NCBI GenBank assembly: GCA_002013415.1
Contig: MAEX01000005.1
Coordinates: 186,001 to 250,000, forward strand
Direction of reading: 5' to 3'
DNA: 64,000 nucleotides
Source: Mycobacterium sp. D16Q14
Lineage (GTDB): Bacteria; Actinomycetota; Actinomycetes; Mycobacteriales; Mycobacteriaceae
Shown here piece after piece: positions 1-9,010 of the stretch. Under the pieces are notes generated by a model. That model worked only from the letters and a program-made list of their open reading frames with translations. It was not told the origin of the DNA and did no database searches. Position numbers and translations under genes: made by a program. Every line of letters starts with the position of its first letter. The first letter of the stretch is position 1.

Positions 1-1
1 C

Positions 2-424
2 ACCATCTCCGTACCGGTATCCGCCGACACGGTGTGGCGTGAGCTGACCAACGACACCACGCTGCGGTGGTTGGCTCCGGGTATCAGGGTCGTGTGGGGT
101 AACCCGCGCGCCGGTGTCGGTGCTGTCCGCAAGATCGGGCCCGCTGTGGGTCCGAAGGTGAATGAGCACTACTTCCTCTGGGAGGAAGGACGGCGGAAGG
201 CGTTCTACGTCACGAGCATGCCGGTGCCGGTGCCTGGCCTGCGTGCCTTCGCCGAGGACTATGTGGTGACTCCGACGGATCGTGGTGCCGACTTCACTTG
301 GGCATGGGCCATCGACGGCACTGGCCCGATTCGCTATGCCACCCCCGCGGTGAGTGCCATCGTCGGTTTCTCGATGAAGCGCACCCAGAGATACTTCGAC
401 AAGATCGCCGCTGCCGGGAGGTAA
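2..424 (+). CDS. SRPBCC (START/polyketide-cyclase-like) family protein, 5' end cut by window
   Basis: The reading frame is open to the left edge and reads TISVPVSADTVWRELTND, a typical first strand and helix of a SRPBCC domain, so the true start lies just outside the window. About 140 residues are visible, nearly the usual 140-150 residue domain. Such proteins form a helix-grip cavity for hydrophobic ligands; no ligand can be inferred here. The C-terminal helix (FSMKRTQRYFDKIAAAG) is the usual closing helix. The gene ends 23 bases before the lipoprotein gene on the same strand, so the two may be co-transcribed. An internal GTG at base 32 could be mistaken for the start, but it falls inside the conserved N-terminal strand. 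Confidence 0.7.
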   Translation, partial: TISVPVSADTVWRELTNDTTLRWLAPGIRVVWGNPRAGVGAVRKIGPAVGPKVNEHYFLWEEGRRKAFYVTSMPVPVPGLRAFAEDYVVTPTDRGADFTWAWAIDGTGPIRYATPAVSAIVGFSMKRTQRYFDKIAAAGR

Positions 425-447
425 GCGTTCGCCCGTACAGTGGATCC

Positions 448-1797
448 GTGCGCACGCTCGTCCTGCTTACGGTGATCCTGGTGGCGGCCGCCTGTGTGCC
501 TGCCCGGAACGAGACGGATGCGGCGGCCCAAAACCCTTGCGATGTAGGTCAATACTGGACGCGCTACTACAACAACACTGATCATTCCGGCACCGCGGTG
601 CTCGCCCGATGCGAGTACTCGGTCGGCGGGAACTTCGCGGCATCTCCAGCGCCGGGTGTGCAGGCCGACGGTTTTTCGGTCGATGCCGTCGGTTCGCTGC
701 GATTCCCCGTGACGGGCGAGTACCAGATTGCCTCGATGAGCGGTGGCATTGTCGGGCGAGTGTGGCTCGATGACGAGCAGATCTTCGATCACGCCAACAC
801 CCGTGACTGGGGTACCGATCTGGCCACGCGCACCGTCCAGGCTGGTGTGCATGCGGTCCGGGTCAGCTACTCCAGCGCGAGTGGCCCTGCGGTACAAGAG
901 TTCTCGGTGTCCCAAGTGGCGCTGGGCCCGGAGTCTGCGAACGGCAACTTCTTCGCGGCTAACTCATTCTTGAATCAGCCGCTGCCGCCGAACCCGGCGA
1001 TCGACCCTCGGTCGGCGAAGTGGGTTGCCGCGCTGATGCATCATCCCGATGTCAAAGCAATCGACGTCAACGAGGACATCTGGACTACCGCCGTCTATCA
1101 CGCACCTGCGGGCACTCCCACCCGGACGGTCGCCGTCCGCAACAGCGGGAAGTCGATCGACATCCCGTATCTGCCCCATTATCTGCCCACGCAGGATGTC
1201 GACGCGCATCTGGCAATCATCGACGACATCAACGGATGTGAATACGAGTTCCAGTCCTTCACACCGGATTCGATGTCGGCGATCGCACAGGCCACCTATC
1301 GGGTAGACACAGGATCGGGCGGGCATGTCAGTGGACCCGCGCATTCGGGAGGTGAGCTGTCCTACCTCGCGGGGTTGATCACGCCGGAAGACGTACAGGC
1401 CGGAGTGATCGATCATGCGCTGCGGTTCGCGATCCCGATCAACGCACCCGCCTACGTGTACCCGGGTACGCGGTCGGACGGCACGATTCCCGATGGGGTG
1501 CCCGAGGGGATCAGAATTCAGCTTGATCCGTCCCTGGACTTGCGAACGTTGAACCTGACCCCCTTCCAGCGGATGGTTGCGGAGGCGCTGCAGAAGTACG
1601 GGGCGTTTGACGCCGACGTCGCGAAGACCTTCTCGCTGACCGCGCGCAGCGTGATCGACGGCACCCGCTACTCCACCCGGATCGACGATCTGCCGCGGGA
1701 GCTCATCGGGCATATCCGGTTCCTGACGCCGTCGATCAGCTCCACGGATATCCAGCTCGACACCGCCGTGGACAACGGATGCCGGCAGCAACACTGA
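448..1797 (+). CDS. PA14-like domain lipoprotein
   Basis: Predicted exported lipoprotein of 449 residues. From the GTG at 448 the protein begins MRTLVLLTVILVAAAC, a short signal peptide with a lipobox (VAAAC) and lipidated Cys16; the frame is open further upstream but earlier starts would bury this signal. Residues about 30-150 look like a PA14-type beta-barrel (GQYWTRYYNN, a GxY(Q) strand, then VWLDDEQIFDH), a fold often used for carbohydrate binding. The rest contains repeated Asp/Pro-rich surface segments and several Cys residues; I could not assign a catalytic motif. It lies between a SRPBCC gene and a membrane acyltransferase, suggesting an envelope function. Function unknown. Confidence 0.7.
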   Translation: MRTLVLLTVILVAAACVPARNETDAAAQNPCDVGQYWTRYYNNTDHSGTAVLARCEYSVGGNFAASPAPGVQADGFSVDAVGSLRFPVTGEYQIASMSGGIVGRVWLDDEQIFDHANTRDWGTDLATRTVQAGVHAVRVSYSSASGPAVQEFSVSQVALGPESANGNFFAANSFLNQPLPPNPAIDPRSAKWVAALMHHPDVKAIDVNEDIWTTAVYHAPAGTPTRTVAVRNSGKSIDIPYLPHYLPTQDVDAHLAIIDDINGCEYEFQSFTPDSMSAIAQATYRVDTGSGGHVSGPAHSGGELSYLAGLITPEDVQAGVIDHALRFAIPINAPAYVYPGTRSDGTIPDGVPEGIRIQLDPSLDLRTLNLTPFQRMVAEALQKYGAFDADVAKTFSLTARSVIDGTRYSTRIDDLPRELIGHIRFLTPSISSTDIQLDTAVDNGCRQQH

Positions 1798-1824
1798 TCT
1801 GGTAACGCTGATACCCTGCTTTCG

Positions 1825-2940
1825 GTGTCGCGACGGGCTGTGGCTGCTTACGAATCGTTTCTCGCTACGAAGAAGTTCGGGGCGCTGGACGGCTTGCGGG
1901 CACTGAGTGTTCTGGCGGTGATCTGGCACCATACGTCGGGAACGCCCGGTCCAAGGATCTCGCACAGCGGATTCATGGGCGTCGACTTCTTCTTCGCGAT
2001 CAGCGGCTTTCTCATCACCACTCTGCTTGTCCGCGAGCGTGATCGCACCTCCGCCGTATCGCTGCGAAACTTCTACGCACGCAGGGCATTACGTATCTTC
2101 CCGCTGTACTACGCGGTGCTGGCCCTGTACGTCCTGCTGGTGTTCGCCACCGAACGCGATACGCCAAAGGGCGAGCGATTCTTTGGGGACCTGCCGGCAT
2201 TCCTGACCTATACCGTCAACTGGTTCGTGGACCTGTCCACTGGCGCGTCGGTACCGTTCTATTTTTCCTGGTCGCTGTCCGCCGAGGAACAGTTCTATCT
2301 GTTGTGGCCGCCGCTGTTGGTCGGGGCCCTGGTGCTGAGCAAGGGAAAGGTCTGGGCACCGCTCGTGGTGCTCTTCGCACTGGTAGTGGTCTCGGCCGGA
2401 ACCGGCGTCTTCTTCGATGCGCGGGTATTGCCGTGGCGCATCCTGGCGAGCTTGTCGTTGCCCATCCTTCTCGGAGCGGCTTTCGCGATCTTCGTCAACA
2501 CCCGCCGTGGCTACGCGCGGGTCGCCGCGGTGCTGGGCTGGTGGTGGTCGGCCCCTGCGGTGTTTGCGGCGATGATTGCCGCGTTGTGGTTCGGTGCGCC
2601 ACCATGGTCGATCCAGATCCTCATGGTCGTGGCCGTCGTCGCGGTTTCCATCCGCGAGAACACCCTCATGCATCCGGTACTGAGCTGGCGACCCCTCGCG
2701 TTCATCGGTGTGATCAGCTACGGCATCTACTTGATGCACATGTTGTGCGCCAATGTCGTACGCCGAATAGTCCACGAGGAGCAGGGGCTGACGCTCTGCG
2801 CGGGAACGACGATCCTCGTTATCGCCGTTGCCTATCTGAGCTTTCGATACTTCGAGACGCCCCTGTTGCGCATCAAGCGCCGCTTCGAATCATCCGCGGA
2901 GCGGGCCGGAGACCAACTCTCCAGGGCCTCGGACGGTTAA
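1825..2940 (+). CDS. Membrane acyltransferase, acyltransferase-3 (OafA/YrhL) family
   Basis: Integral membrane O-acyltransferase of 371 residues. The N-terminal block FGALDGLRALSVLAVIWHH carries the family Arg and the His of the active site. It is followed by GVDFFFAISGFLITTLL and RNFYARRALRIFPLYY, and then about ten hydrophobic helices. Length fits the family (350-400). These enzymes move acetyl or other acyl groups onto cell-surface sugars or glycolipids at the membrane. The GTG start follows the lipoprotein gene by 27 bases. Its TAA stop overlaps the TAA stop of the convergent helicase gene within the palindrome TTAA. Substrate unknown. Confidence 0.85.
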   Translation: MSRRAVAAYESFLATKKFGALDGLRALSVLAVIWHHTSGTPGPRISHSGFMGVDFFFAISGFLITTLLVRERDRTSAVSLRNFYARRALRIFPLYYAVLALYVLLVFATERDTPKGERFFGDLPAFLTYTVNWFVDLSTGASVPFYFSWSLSAEEQFYLLWPPLLVGALVLSKGKVWAPLVVLFALVVVSAGTGVFFDARVLPWRILASLSLPILLGAAFAIFVNTRRGYARVAAVLGWWWSAPAVFAAMIAALWFGAPPWSIQILMVVAVVAVSIRENTLMHPVLSWRPLAFIGVISYGIYLMHMLCANVVRRIVHEEQGLTLCAGTTILVIAVAYLSFRYFETPLLRIKRRFESSAERAGDQLSRASDG

Positions 2941-4589
2941 CCGATCGCAGGTCCGAGAAGATCGTCGGCGTCGGTGATCCGATAGCCATAGCCCTGCTCG
3001 GCCAGGAACCGCTGCCGGTGTGCTGCGTACTCGGCATCAAGGGTGTCGCGGGATACCACCGAATAGAAGTAGGCCTGGCCGCCGTCGGCCTTTGGACGCA
3101 GCAGCCGCCCAAGCCGCTGCGCTTCTTCTTGGCGCGAGCCGAACGTGCCCGAAACCTGAACAGCCACAGCTGCTTCCGGTAGATCGATGGAGAAGTTGGC
3201 TACCTTGGAAACTACCAGGGTGGCGATCTCGCCCCGACGGAATGCGTCGAAAAGCGCTTCACGTTCGGCGTTCTTGGTAGAGCCCTGGATCACCGGGGCA
3301 TCCAGCTCGGTTCCCAGTTCGTCGAGCTGATCCAGGTAGGCGCCGATGACCAGAGTCGGCACTCCGGGATGGCGGGCGAGAATCGACTTCACCACGTTGA
3401 TCTTGGTGTGGGCCGTCGAGCACAGTTTGTACCGCTCGTCGGCCTCGGCGGTGGCGTAGATCATCCGCTCGTTCTCGGTGAGGGTGACCCGTACCTCGAT
3501 GCACTCGGCGGGGGCGATCCAGCCTTGGGCCTCAATGTCTTTCCACGGCGCGTCATAGCGCTTGGGGCCGATGAGACTGAAGACATCGCCCTCGCGGCCG
3601 TCCTCTCGAATGAGGGTGGCGGTGAGTCCGAGGCGGCGCCGCGACTGCAGATCTGCCGTCATCCGGAACACCGGAGCGGGCAGCAGATGCACCTCGTCGT
3701 ACACGATCAGGCCCCAGTCCCGGCTGTCGAACAGTTCCAGGTGGCGGTACTCACCCTTGGTGCGCCGGGTGATCACCTGGTAGGTGGCGATGGTGACCGG
3801 CCGGATCTCCTTGCGCTCGCCGGAGTATTCGCCGATCTCCTCTTCGGTCAATGAGGTTCGCGCGATGAGTTCGCGTTTCCACTGCCGCCCGGCCACGGTA
3901 TTGGTGACCAGGATCAGGGTGGTCGCCTGTGCCTTGGCCATCGCGGCGGCGCCCACCAGCGTTTTACCGGCCCCGCAGGGCAGCACCACCACACCGGAAC
4001 CGCCCGCCCAGAACGAGTCGGTTGCCATCTGTTGATAGTCCCGGAGCTCCCAGCCATCCTCGGCCAGGCTGATCGGGTGGGCTTCGCCATCGACGTATCC
4101 GGCGAGATCCTCTGCGGGCCAACCGATCTTGAGTAACATCTGCTTGACCCGGCCACGCTCGCTGGGGTGCACCTGCACGGTGTCGTCATCGATACGGGCG
4201 CCGAACATGGGGGCGATCTTCTTGTGTCGCAGCACCTCTTCGAGCACTGCGCGATCCAGGCTCACCAGCATGAGGCCGTGCGCGGGATGCTTGACGAGCT
4301 GGAGGCGCCCGTAGCGGGCCATGGTGTCGACGATGTCCACCAGCAGCGGCTGCGGTACCGCGTAACGGGAGAAGGTGACGAGGGCATCGACCACCTGCTC
4401 GGCGTCGTGCCCGGCGGCACGCGCGTTCCAGAGCGCCAGCGGGGTGATGCGATAGGTGTGCACGTGCTCGGGTGCGCGTTCGAGCTCGGCGAAGGGGGCG
4501 ATCGCCTGGCGCGCCGCGTCCGCCTGGTCGTGATCGACCTCCAGCAGCACGGTCTTATCGGACTGGACGATCAGCGGTCCATCGGTCAT
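2937..4589 (-). CDS. xpb: DNA repair helicase XPB (Ercc3-like)
   Basis: Superfamily 2 3'-5' DNA helicase, orthologue of M. tuberculosis Rv0861c (about 540 residues; 550 here). From MTDGPLIVQSDKTVLLEV, an N-terminal damage-recognition-like domain (residues 1-170) precedes helicase motif I GAGKT (residues 206-210) and motif II DEVH (298-301). The C-terminal helicase lobe ends with the QEEAQRLGRLLRPK motif VI. The frame extends ten residues upstream, but I chose the Met matching the orthologue. Bacterial XPB unwinds DNA with ATP; its repair role in mycobacteria is not settled. An Rv0862c-like gene carrying an XPB-related domain lies just upstream on the same strand, beyond the small DUF2628 pseudogene. 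Confidence 0.95.
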   Translation of the reverse strand: MTDGPLIVQSDKTVLLEVDHDQADAARQAIAPFAELERAPEHVHTYRITPLALWNARAAGHDAEQVVDALVTFSRYAVPQPLLVDIVDTMARYGRLQLVKHPAHGLMLVSLDRAVLEEVLRHKKIAPMFGARIDDDTVQVHPSERGRVKQMLLKIGWPAEDLAGYVDGEAHPISLAEDGWELRDYQQMATDSFWAGGSGVVVLPCGAGKTLVGAAAMAKAQATTLILVTNTVAGRQWKRELIARTSLTEEEIGEYSGERKEIRPVTIATYQVITRRTKGEYRHLELFDSRDWGLIVYDEVHLLPAPVFRMTADLQSRRRLGLTATLIREDGREGDVFSLIGPKRYDAPWKDIEAQGWIAPAECIEVRVTLTENERMIYATAEADERYKLCSTAHTKINVVKSILARHPGVPTLVIGAYLDQLDELGTELDAPVIQGSTKNAEREALFDAFRRGEIATLVVSKVANFSIDLPEAAVAVQVSGTFGSRQEEAQRLGRLLRPKADGGQAYFYSVVSRDTLDAEYAAHRQRFLAEQGYGYRITDADDLLGPAIG

Positions 4590-4653
4590 TCGATCCAGGA
4601 TAGTGATGCCCGGGGACATTGGAGGGTGCTGTGTGCCCTGGCAGATTGCTGCG

Positions 4654-5052
4654 GTGACGACACCTCAAGACCGCAGCACCCTGGCCGAGATTTGGCAGCA
4701 CCGGTCCGCGTTCTACGACCACTACGCCGCGGCGTAGACGAAAGAAGGGGCGAATGCCATCTTCCGCGCGGGGTCGTTTTGGGAACGTATCCGGTTGACC
4801 AGTAATTTCCTCGCCTTTTTCTTTGGTCCGATCTACTTCTTCGTCAAGGGAATGTGGCGCAAGGGCCGGGTGCTACTCGGGATCAGTGTCCGTCTCGGCG
4901 TCGTGCTGGGGGCGGTGGGCGCCTCCGACAGCGTGACGCGCGCGTTCTCGTTCGGCTTTGCTGCGCTGTTTATGGGCATCGCCAACCAGGCCTACTACTT
5001 GCACTGGGTTCGCCATAGCGAGTCATGGAATCCGTTCGAGGGCGTCCGCTGA
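4654..5052 (+). pseudogene. DUF2628-type membrane protein gene interrupted by one in-frame TAG
   Basis: Read in one frame from the GTG at 4654, the sequence encodes VTTPQDRSTLAEIWQHR, continues to DHYAAA, meets TAG at 4735-4737, and carries on without a shift as TKEGANAIFRAGSFWERIR and then the hallmark AFFFGPIYFFVKGMWRKG. The TrpxxHR N-terminus and this FFGPIYF block are parts of one DUF2628 protein, so a single nonsense codon splits an otherwise intact gene. The downstream part could start at TTG 4795 and give an 85-residue two-helix membrane protein, but without its N-terminus. I call it a nonsense pseudogene; readthrough, an internal start or a sequencing error are alternatives. Confidence 0.65.
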
Positions 5053-5070
5053 CGCGGAGCTGATCGACAG

Positions 5071-7296
5071 TCAGGACGGCGGCGAGACCGCGGTGATGCG
5101 GTGAATCGCGAAGTCTCGGATCCGCCCCGCCGCGGTGTCGAAGGCCGACAGCTGCCCACCACGCACGCTGATCGGATTGACCACTCGCGAGGACGCCACC
5201 CCGGCCGGGTCCACGTACCCGATGAGTACGCTGGTCTGGGCCTTGGCGGACTGCTGTAGCAGCGCCACCGCCTGCGACGGCTCGATGCGGATGCCGTCGT
5301 GATCGCCCGCCGCGCGCAATGCCTTGACCACTGCGGCGGCCGCGGGCTCACTGAGTACCGGTGGCGTCCAACCCATCCGGTGCGGCTGGGGAGTCACCCG
5401 GGCGCGGTGTGCCCGGAGCTCCACGATGTTTCCGGTGGCATCCTCGGCGGCGGGTGCGAAGCCCGCCGCGCGCAGCCCAGCCACCAACTCGGCCAGCGGG
5501 GCCAACGACACCGCGACGGTTGGGGCCAATAGCCGCAGCCCCAGATCCTCCGCCAGCACCGACGCCATCACCTGCGTCAGCAGAGCCACGTCATCGCAGC
5601 GCAGGAACGAGCTGGCCACACCGGCCCGAAGCTGTCCATGCCGTCGCGCGACATCGTCGATGAGATAGGTCAGCGATTGGGGGACAGGGGTTTTGGAGCG
5701 CGAACCGAAGAAGCTGTGCAGCGAGGTGGCGGTCCGCCCCGAATCCAGCGCACGCCGGATACTGGCGTCGCTGACCCGGAAAACACTCGCCGCCCCCGCT
5801 GATTCGAGGTCCGCCATCGCGGCCAGCTCGAGCTCCACGTCGCGTATCAGTGGGCCGGGTGCGACGACCGTCAGATCGGCCTGCACGAGGAAGTGGTCGA
5901 TAGGAGCGGGTAGCGCCTTCTCCATCGCGGCCAGCGTGGCCGCCTCGTCGCCGCTGCTGTCCAGGAAGGTACGCACGTGTGTCGTCAACGCGCCACGCCC
6001 GATCACACCCAGCGTCGTCGCCTCGAACAACAGTGCCGTCACCGGTTCCACGCCCAGCCGTGCGCCCCAGCGCGGACGGCGCCACCGCATCACCCGGGAT
6101 GTCTCTTCGGCCCGCAACCCCTCCCCGGGCTTCAGCTCGCCGAGGATCTCCAAGAGCAGCCTGCGGTCATGGGGTGCTGCCGTCGACCGTAGCGAATCCG
6201 AAAGGGCCGCTATCGGTTTGTCCTCGCTGGTGCGCTTGCCGATCAGATCGGGACGGGCCGCCAGCATCAACCACGCCGACATCAGCCGAAACCAGCGGGT
6301 CGCGGTCGGCAGCTCGGCGAAGCGGTCGGCCTGCGTGGTCGGCGCCCAATGCCAGCCCTCGGCGTCGGTTTGCACATCGGGGTCACCCACTGCGATCAGC
6401 TCGGCGGCCGCCAGCACCTCCAGCAGCAGCCCCATCCGGGTGTCATCGATACCCGTCGCCTTCGCCAGCCTTTTGACCTCGCGCACGCCCAGGCCACCGC
6501 TGCGCAGCTGAGGAGCGGGGTTGACCCCGAGCTCGTCGAGAAGCAGTCCCACTTCACGCAGCAGATCAAGTGCCGCCCCCGCGGCAGCGGCGTTGGCTTC
6601 GGCCTGGGTCGCCGTCGTCGTCTCGGTGGTCGGTGGCTGCAGCCGGTCGGGCTCCTCACCGCGGAGCAGCTGTGCCACGAACCGGGGCAACAGCACCGTC
6701 TCGTCGTCGATCCGCTGCAGCAGGCCGGCCGCGAGCAGCCGCTGTACCGGACGATCCGCCGGGGCATCGGGTGCGGCGTCCCGGGTGCGGCCGATGGGAG
6801 ATCCCGTGATGAGCGCCTGCAACAGCTCCATTCCGCGCTCGTCGGTCGCCGCCAACGCGGCGCGGGCCGCGTCGTAGGAGTCGGGGGTCTGCTCGCTGAT
6901 CACCTGGCCGACCACCCAGGGCAGCCCCAACCGTGTCTCTCCCGCCAGGTGCAGCTCGCGATTCCCCCACACCAGCGCCAGCTCGCGCAGCCGGTCCAGG
7001 GTGGCACGCACCTGCAGCTCAGTGGCGCGACCGTCGACCTGGGCGAGCACCTCCGAGACCGGAGTGCCGGTGACGTCTGCGCGAGCCACCAGCAGTGCAT
7101 CCAGGACCGCCAAGGTCAAAAAGTCCAGGTTGTCGGTGGCCGCGCGTACCGATTGGCGCGACAGCGCCCGGCCCGCCAGAGCCGCCAGCGACCCCGGAGG
7201 TGGCGACGCCAAATCGGGTCGCAACCGGACCAGCCGCACCAACTGTTCGTCGGGCAGCTGGCGCAGCCAGGTAGCCAACGCCGCATCGTCACTCAT
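5071..7296 (-). CDS. XPB/Ssl2-like helicase-associated protein (Rv0862c-like)
   Basis: Large cytoplasmic protein of 741 residues, orthologue of Rv0862c, which sits next to the XPB helicase gene in mycobacteria. From the Met at 7296 it begins MSDDAALATWLRQLPDEQLV. It has no Walker A motif. It is built of winged-helix-like segments with a C-terminal region resembling the XPB/Ssl2 helicase-associated domain (Helicase_C_3), including DHFLVQADLTVVAPGPL and a C-terminal IGYVDPAG segment. The frame is open 41 residues upstream, but that extension crosses the divergent promoter and has no conserved character. Linkage with XPB suggests a DNA-repair partner; this is inference. Confidence 0.85.
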   Translation of the reverse strand: MSDDAALATWLRQLPDEQLVRLVRLRPDLASPPPGSLAALAGRALSRQSVRAATDNLDFLTLAVLDALLVARADVTGTPVSEVLAQVDGRATELQVRATLDRLRELALVWGNRELHLAGETRLGLPWVVGQVISEQTPDSYDAARAALAATDERGMELLQALITGSPIGRTRDAAPDAPADRPVQRLLAAGLLQRIDDETVLLPRFVAQLLRGEEPDRLQPPTTETTTATQAEANAAAAGAALDLLREVGLLLDELGVNPAPQLRSGGLGVREVKRLAKATGIDDTRMGLLLEVLAAAELIAVGDPDVQTDAEGWHWAPTTQADRFAELPTATRWFRLMSAWLMLAARPDLIGKRTSEDKPIAALSDSLRSTAAPHDRRLLLEILGELKPGEGLRAEETSRVMRWRRPRWGARLGVEPVTALLFEATTLGVIGRGALTTHVRTFLDSSGDEAATLAAMEKALPAPIDHFLVQADLTVVAPGPLIRDVELELAAMADLESAGAASVFRVSDASIRRALDSGRTATSLHSFFGSRSKTPVPQSLTYLIDDVARRHGQLRAGVASSFLRCDDVALLTQVMASVLAEDLGLRLLAPTVAVSLAPLAELVAGLRAAGFAPAAEDATGNIVELRAHRARVTPQPHRMGWTPPVLSEPAAAAVVKALRAAGDHDGIRIEPSQAVALLQQSAKAQTSVLIGYVDPAGVASSRVVNPISVRGGQLSAFDTAAGRIRDFAIHRITAVSPPS

Positions 7297-7359
7297 CAGA
7301 CACCAGCGTAGAGGCGGGTTGGGTTCGCCGTTGTGCTCCCGGCCTGCCACAATGGCTTC

Positions 7360-7533
7360 GTGGCTGACAAGAAGCAATACGTCGACAACGGCTGGCCCGC
7401 ACATGTGGACGGTGAGCACGCCGTCTCCGAACTCGCGGCCGACCGCACCGGAGCCCTGTCACCCTTCGGTGACATCGAGTTCCCGGTGCAGTCCGTGCCC
7501 TACGTGCACCCCGTCACCGTCATCAACAAGTAA
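7360..7533 (+). CDS. Small conserved protein (Rv0863-like)
   Basis: 57-residue protein starting at GTG 7360 with [17 protein letters not shown] and ending [11 protein letters not shown]. It resembles Rv0863, which also lies between the Rv0862c-like gene and moaC2. The longer option from base 7333 adds a Cys- and His-containing stretch without conserved appearance. It ends two bases before the moaC start, so it is probably translated from the same mRNA as the molybdopterin genes. No domain of known function is visible. Confidence 0.65.
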   Translation: MADKKQYVDNGWPAHVDGEHAVSELAADRTGALSPFGDIEFPVQSVPYVHPVTVINK

Positions 7534-7535
7534 CG

Positions 7536-8048
7536 GTGTCCGACGGTCTTGGCGATAGCGGCTCATCACCGCCTGACCGTCTCTCTCATATCGACGAGCA
7601 CGGGTCCGCACACATGGTCGACGTGTCGGCCAAACAGGCCACCGCCCGCGAGGCGGTCGCGGCCGGACGCTTCGTCACCACTCCAGAAGTCCTGAAGTTC
7701 CTGGCCGACGGCACGCTGCCCAAGGGTGATGCCATTGCCACAGCCCGGCTGGCCGCCATCATGGCCGCCAAACGCACCAGCGAGCTCATTCCGCTGTGTC
7801 ATCAGATACCGCTCACCGGCATCGACGTTGACTTCGAGATCGAGGCCAGCACAGGATCCATTCAGATCACCGCCACCGCGCACACCAACGACCGCACCGG
7901 GGTCGAGATGGAAGCGTTGACCGCCGTGACGGTCGCCGGATTGACCTTGCACGACATGGTCAAGGCGGTCGATCCGGCATCGCGCATCGACGACGTCCGA
8001 GTGTTGCGCAAAGAGGGCGGCAAGACCGGAACATGGACCCGACCCTGA
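7536..8048 (+). CDS. moaC: Cyclic pyranopterin monophosphate synthase MoaC
   Basis: Second step of molybdenum cofactor synthesis: conversion of the MoaA product to cyclic pyranopterin monophosphate. 170 residues, usual length. Signature blocks are HMVDVSAKQATAREAVA, the catalytic region LIPLCHQIPLTGID, and GVEMEALTAVTVAGLTLHDMVKAVD with the conserved Lys near the C-terminus. The first 18 residues are a variable extension, so a later start is possible. It overlaps mog by 16 bases and follows the Rv0863-like gene by two bases. This is the moaC2 position of M. tuberculosis (Rv0864). Confidence 0.95.
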   Translation: MSDGLGDSGSSPPDRLSHIDEHGSAHMVDVSAKQATAREAVAAGRFVTTPEVLKFLADGTLPKGDAIATARLAAIMAAKRTSELIPLCHQIPLTGIDVDFEIEASTGSIQITATAHTNDRTGVEMEALTAVTVAGLTLHDMVKAVDPASRIDDVRVLRKEGGKTGTWTRP

Positions 8049-8518
8049 GGTCTGCGCGGGTGATCGTGGCCTCCACTCGGGCGGCCACCGGTCAGTACCC
8101 CGACAAGACCGGACCAGTTATCGTGGAATGGCTTGGGGCACAAGATTTCCATGTTGAGAAACCGATCGTCGTGCCCGACGGCGGCGCGGTGGGAGCGGCG
8201 ATCCGCACCGCGGTTTCCGACGGAGTTTCGTTGGTCATCACCACCGGCGGCACCGGGCTCTCGCCCACCGATGCCACACCCGAACACACCGCCCCACTGC
8301 TGGACTACCAGATCCCCGGGCTGGCCGACGCCATCAGACGCTCCGGGCTGCCGACCGTGCCCACCAGCATCCTGTCCCGGGGCGTGTGCGGAGTCGTCGG
8401 CCGCACCATGGTGGTCAACCTGCCCGGCTCCACCGGCGGGGTGCGCGACGGACTTGCGGTGCTCGACGGCGTGCTCGGCCATGCACTGGACCAGATAGCC
8501 GGGGGTGATCACGTATGA
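8033..8518 (+). CDS. mog: Molybdopterin adenylyltransferase-type protein (MogA/MoaB)
   Basis: 161-residue protein of the MogA/MoaB family, which adenylylates molybdopterin before metal insertion. The core reads [21 protein letters not shown], then [18 protein letters not shown] (the TGGTG ligand loop) and [15 protein letters not shown]. It matches the Rv0865 (mog) position. The ATG overlaps the end of moaC by 16 bases, and its TGA stop overlaps the moaE start (ATGA), so translation of the three genes is probably coupled. Confidence 0.93.
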   Translation: MDPTLRSARVIVASTRAATGQYPDKTGPVIVEWLGAQDFHVEKPIVVPDGGAVGAAIRTAVSDGVSLVITTGGTGLSPTDATPEHTAPLLDYQIPGLADAIRRSGLPTVPTSILSRGVCGVVGRTMVVNLPGSTGGVRDGLAVLDGVLGHALDQIAGGDHV

Positions 8519-8943
8519 GTGCTAGCGTCTCCCGTGCGCTGGTGACCGCGGAACGCATCTCGCTGATCGAGCACGAGCACCTGGTCGATCACGAATCTGC
8601 TGGGGCCACAGTCGGATTCGTGGGCAATGTGCGCGACCACGACGGCGGCAAGACGGTGCTGCGGCTTGAGTATTCGGCACATCCGTCGGCCCAGCAGGTG
8701 CTGACCGATGTGGTGGAGCGCATCGCCGCTGAAGCAGAGGGCGTGCGCGCGGTGGCGGTGAGTCACCGCATCGGCGCCCTGACGGTCGGGGAGGCAGCCT
8801 TCGTGGTGGCGGTGAGTGCCGACCATCGACGGCAGGCATTCGTCACGTGCCAGCGCCTCGTCGATGACGTCAAGGCGGCGCTGCCGGTATGGAAGCACCA
8901 GTTCTTCGCCGACGGCAGCAACGAATGGGTGGGGTCGGCCTGA
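8515..8943 (+). CDS. moaE: Molybdopterin synthase catalytic subunit MoaE
   Basis: Large subunit of molybdopterin synthase, which puts two sulfurs from MoaD thiocarboxylate onto cyclic pyranopterin monophosphate. 142 residues. Diagnostic parts are [56 protein letters not shown], and the C-terminal [20 protein letters not shown] with the catalytic Lys in VWKHQ. The partner moaD lies on the opposite strand beyond rpfA, so the two subunits are made from different transcripts. Confidence 0.95.
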   Translation: MSASVSRALVTAERISLIEHEHLVDHESAGATVGFVGNVRDHDGGKTVLRLEYSAHPSAQQVLTDVVERIAAEAEGVRAVAVSHRIGALTVGEAAFVVAVSADHRRQAFVTCQRLVDDVKAALPVWKHQFFADGSNEWVGSA

Positions 8944-8950
8944 AAAATTC

Positions 8951-9000
8951 GGGCCCCGATTGGGGTCTGGTGTAGGCGGCGCGCGTACTCGCGGGCCGCC
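8951..9000. terminator. Paired hairpins between convergent moaE and methyltransferase genes
   Basis: Two GC-rich inverted repeats fill the gap: GGCCCC-GATT-GGGGTC near 8952-8967, with one G-U pair, and GGCGGC at 8975-8980 pairing with GCCGCC at 8995-9000. No T-run follows, as is common for mycobacterial terminators. The position between two converging genes suits a bidirectional terminator. Confidence 0.45.
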
Positions 9001-9010
9001 GGCTGTAGTC

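Noticed and set aside
4735..4737. Programmed readthrough or recoding of the TAG in the DUF2628 gene
   Set aside because: No selenocysteine or pyrrolysine-type structure is apparent and DUF2628 proteins are not known to be recoded; a plain nonsense mutation is simpler.
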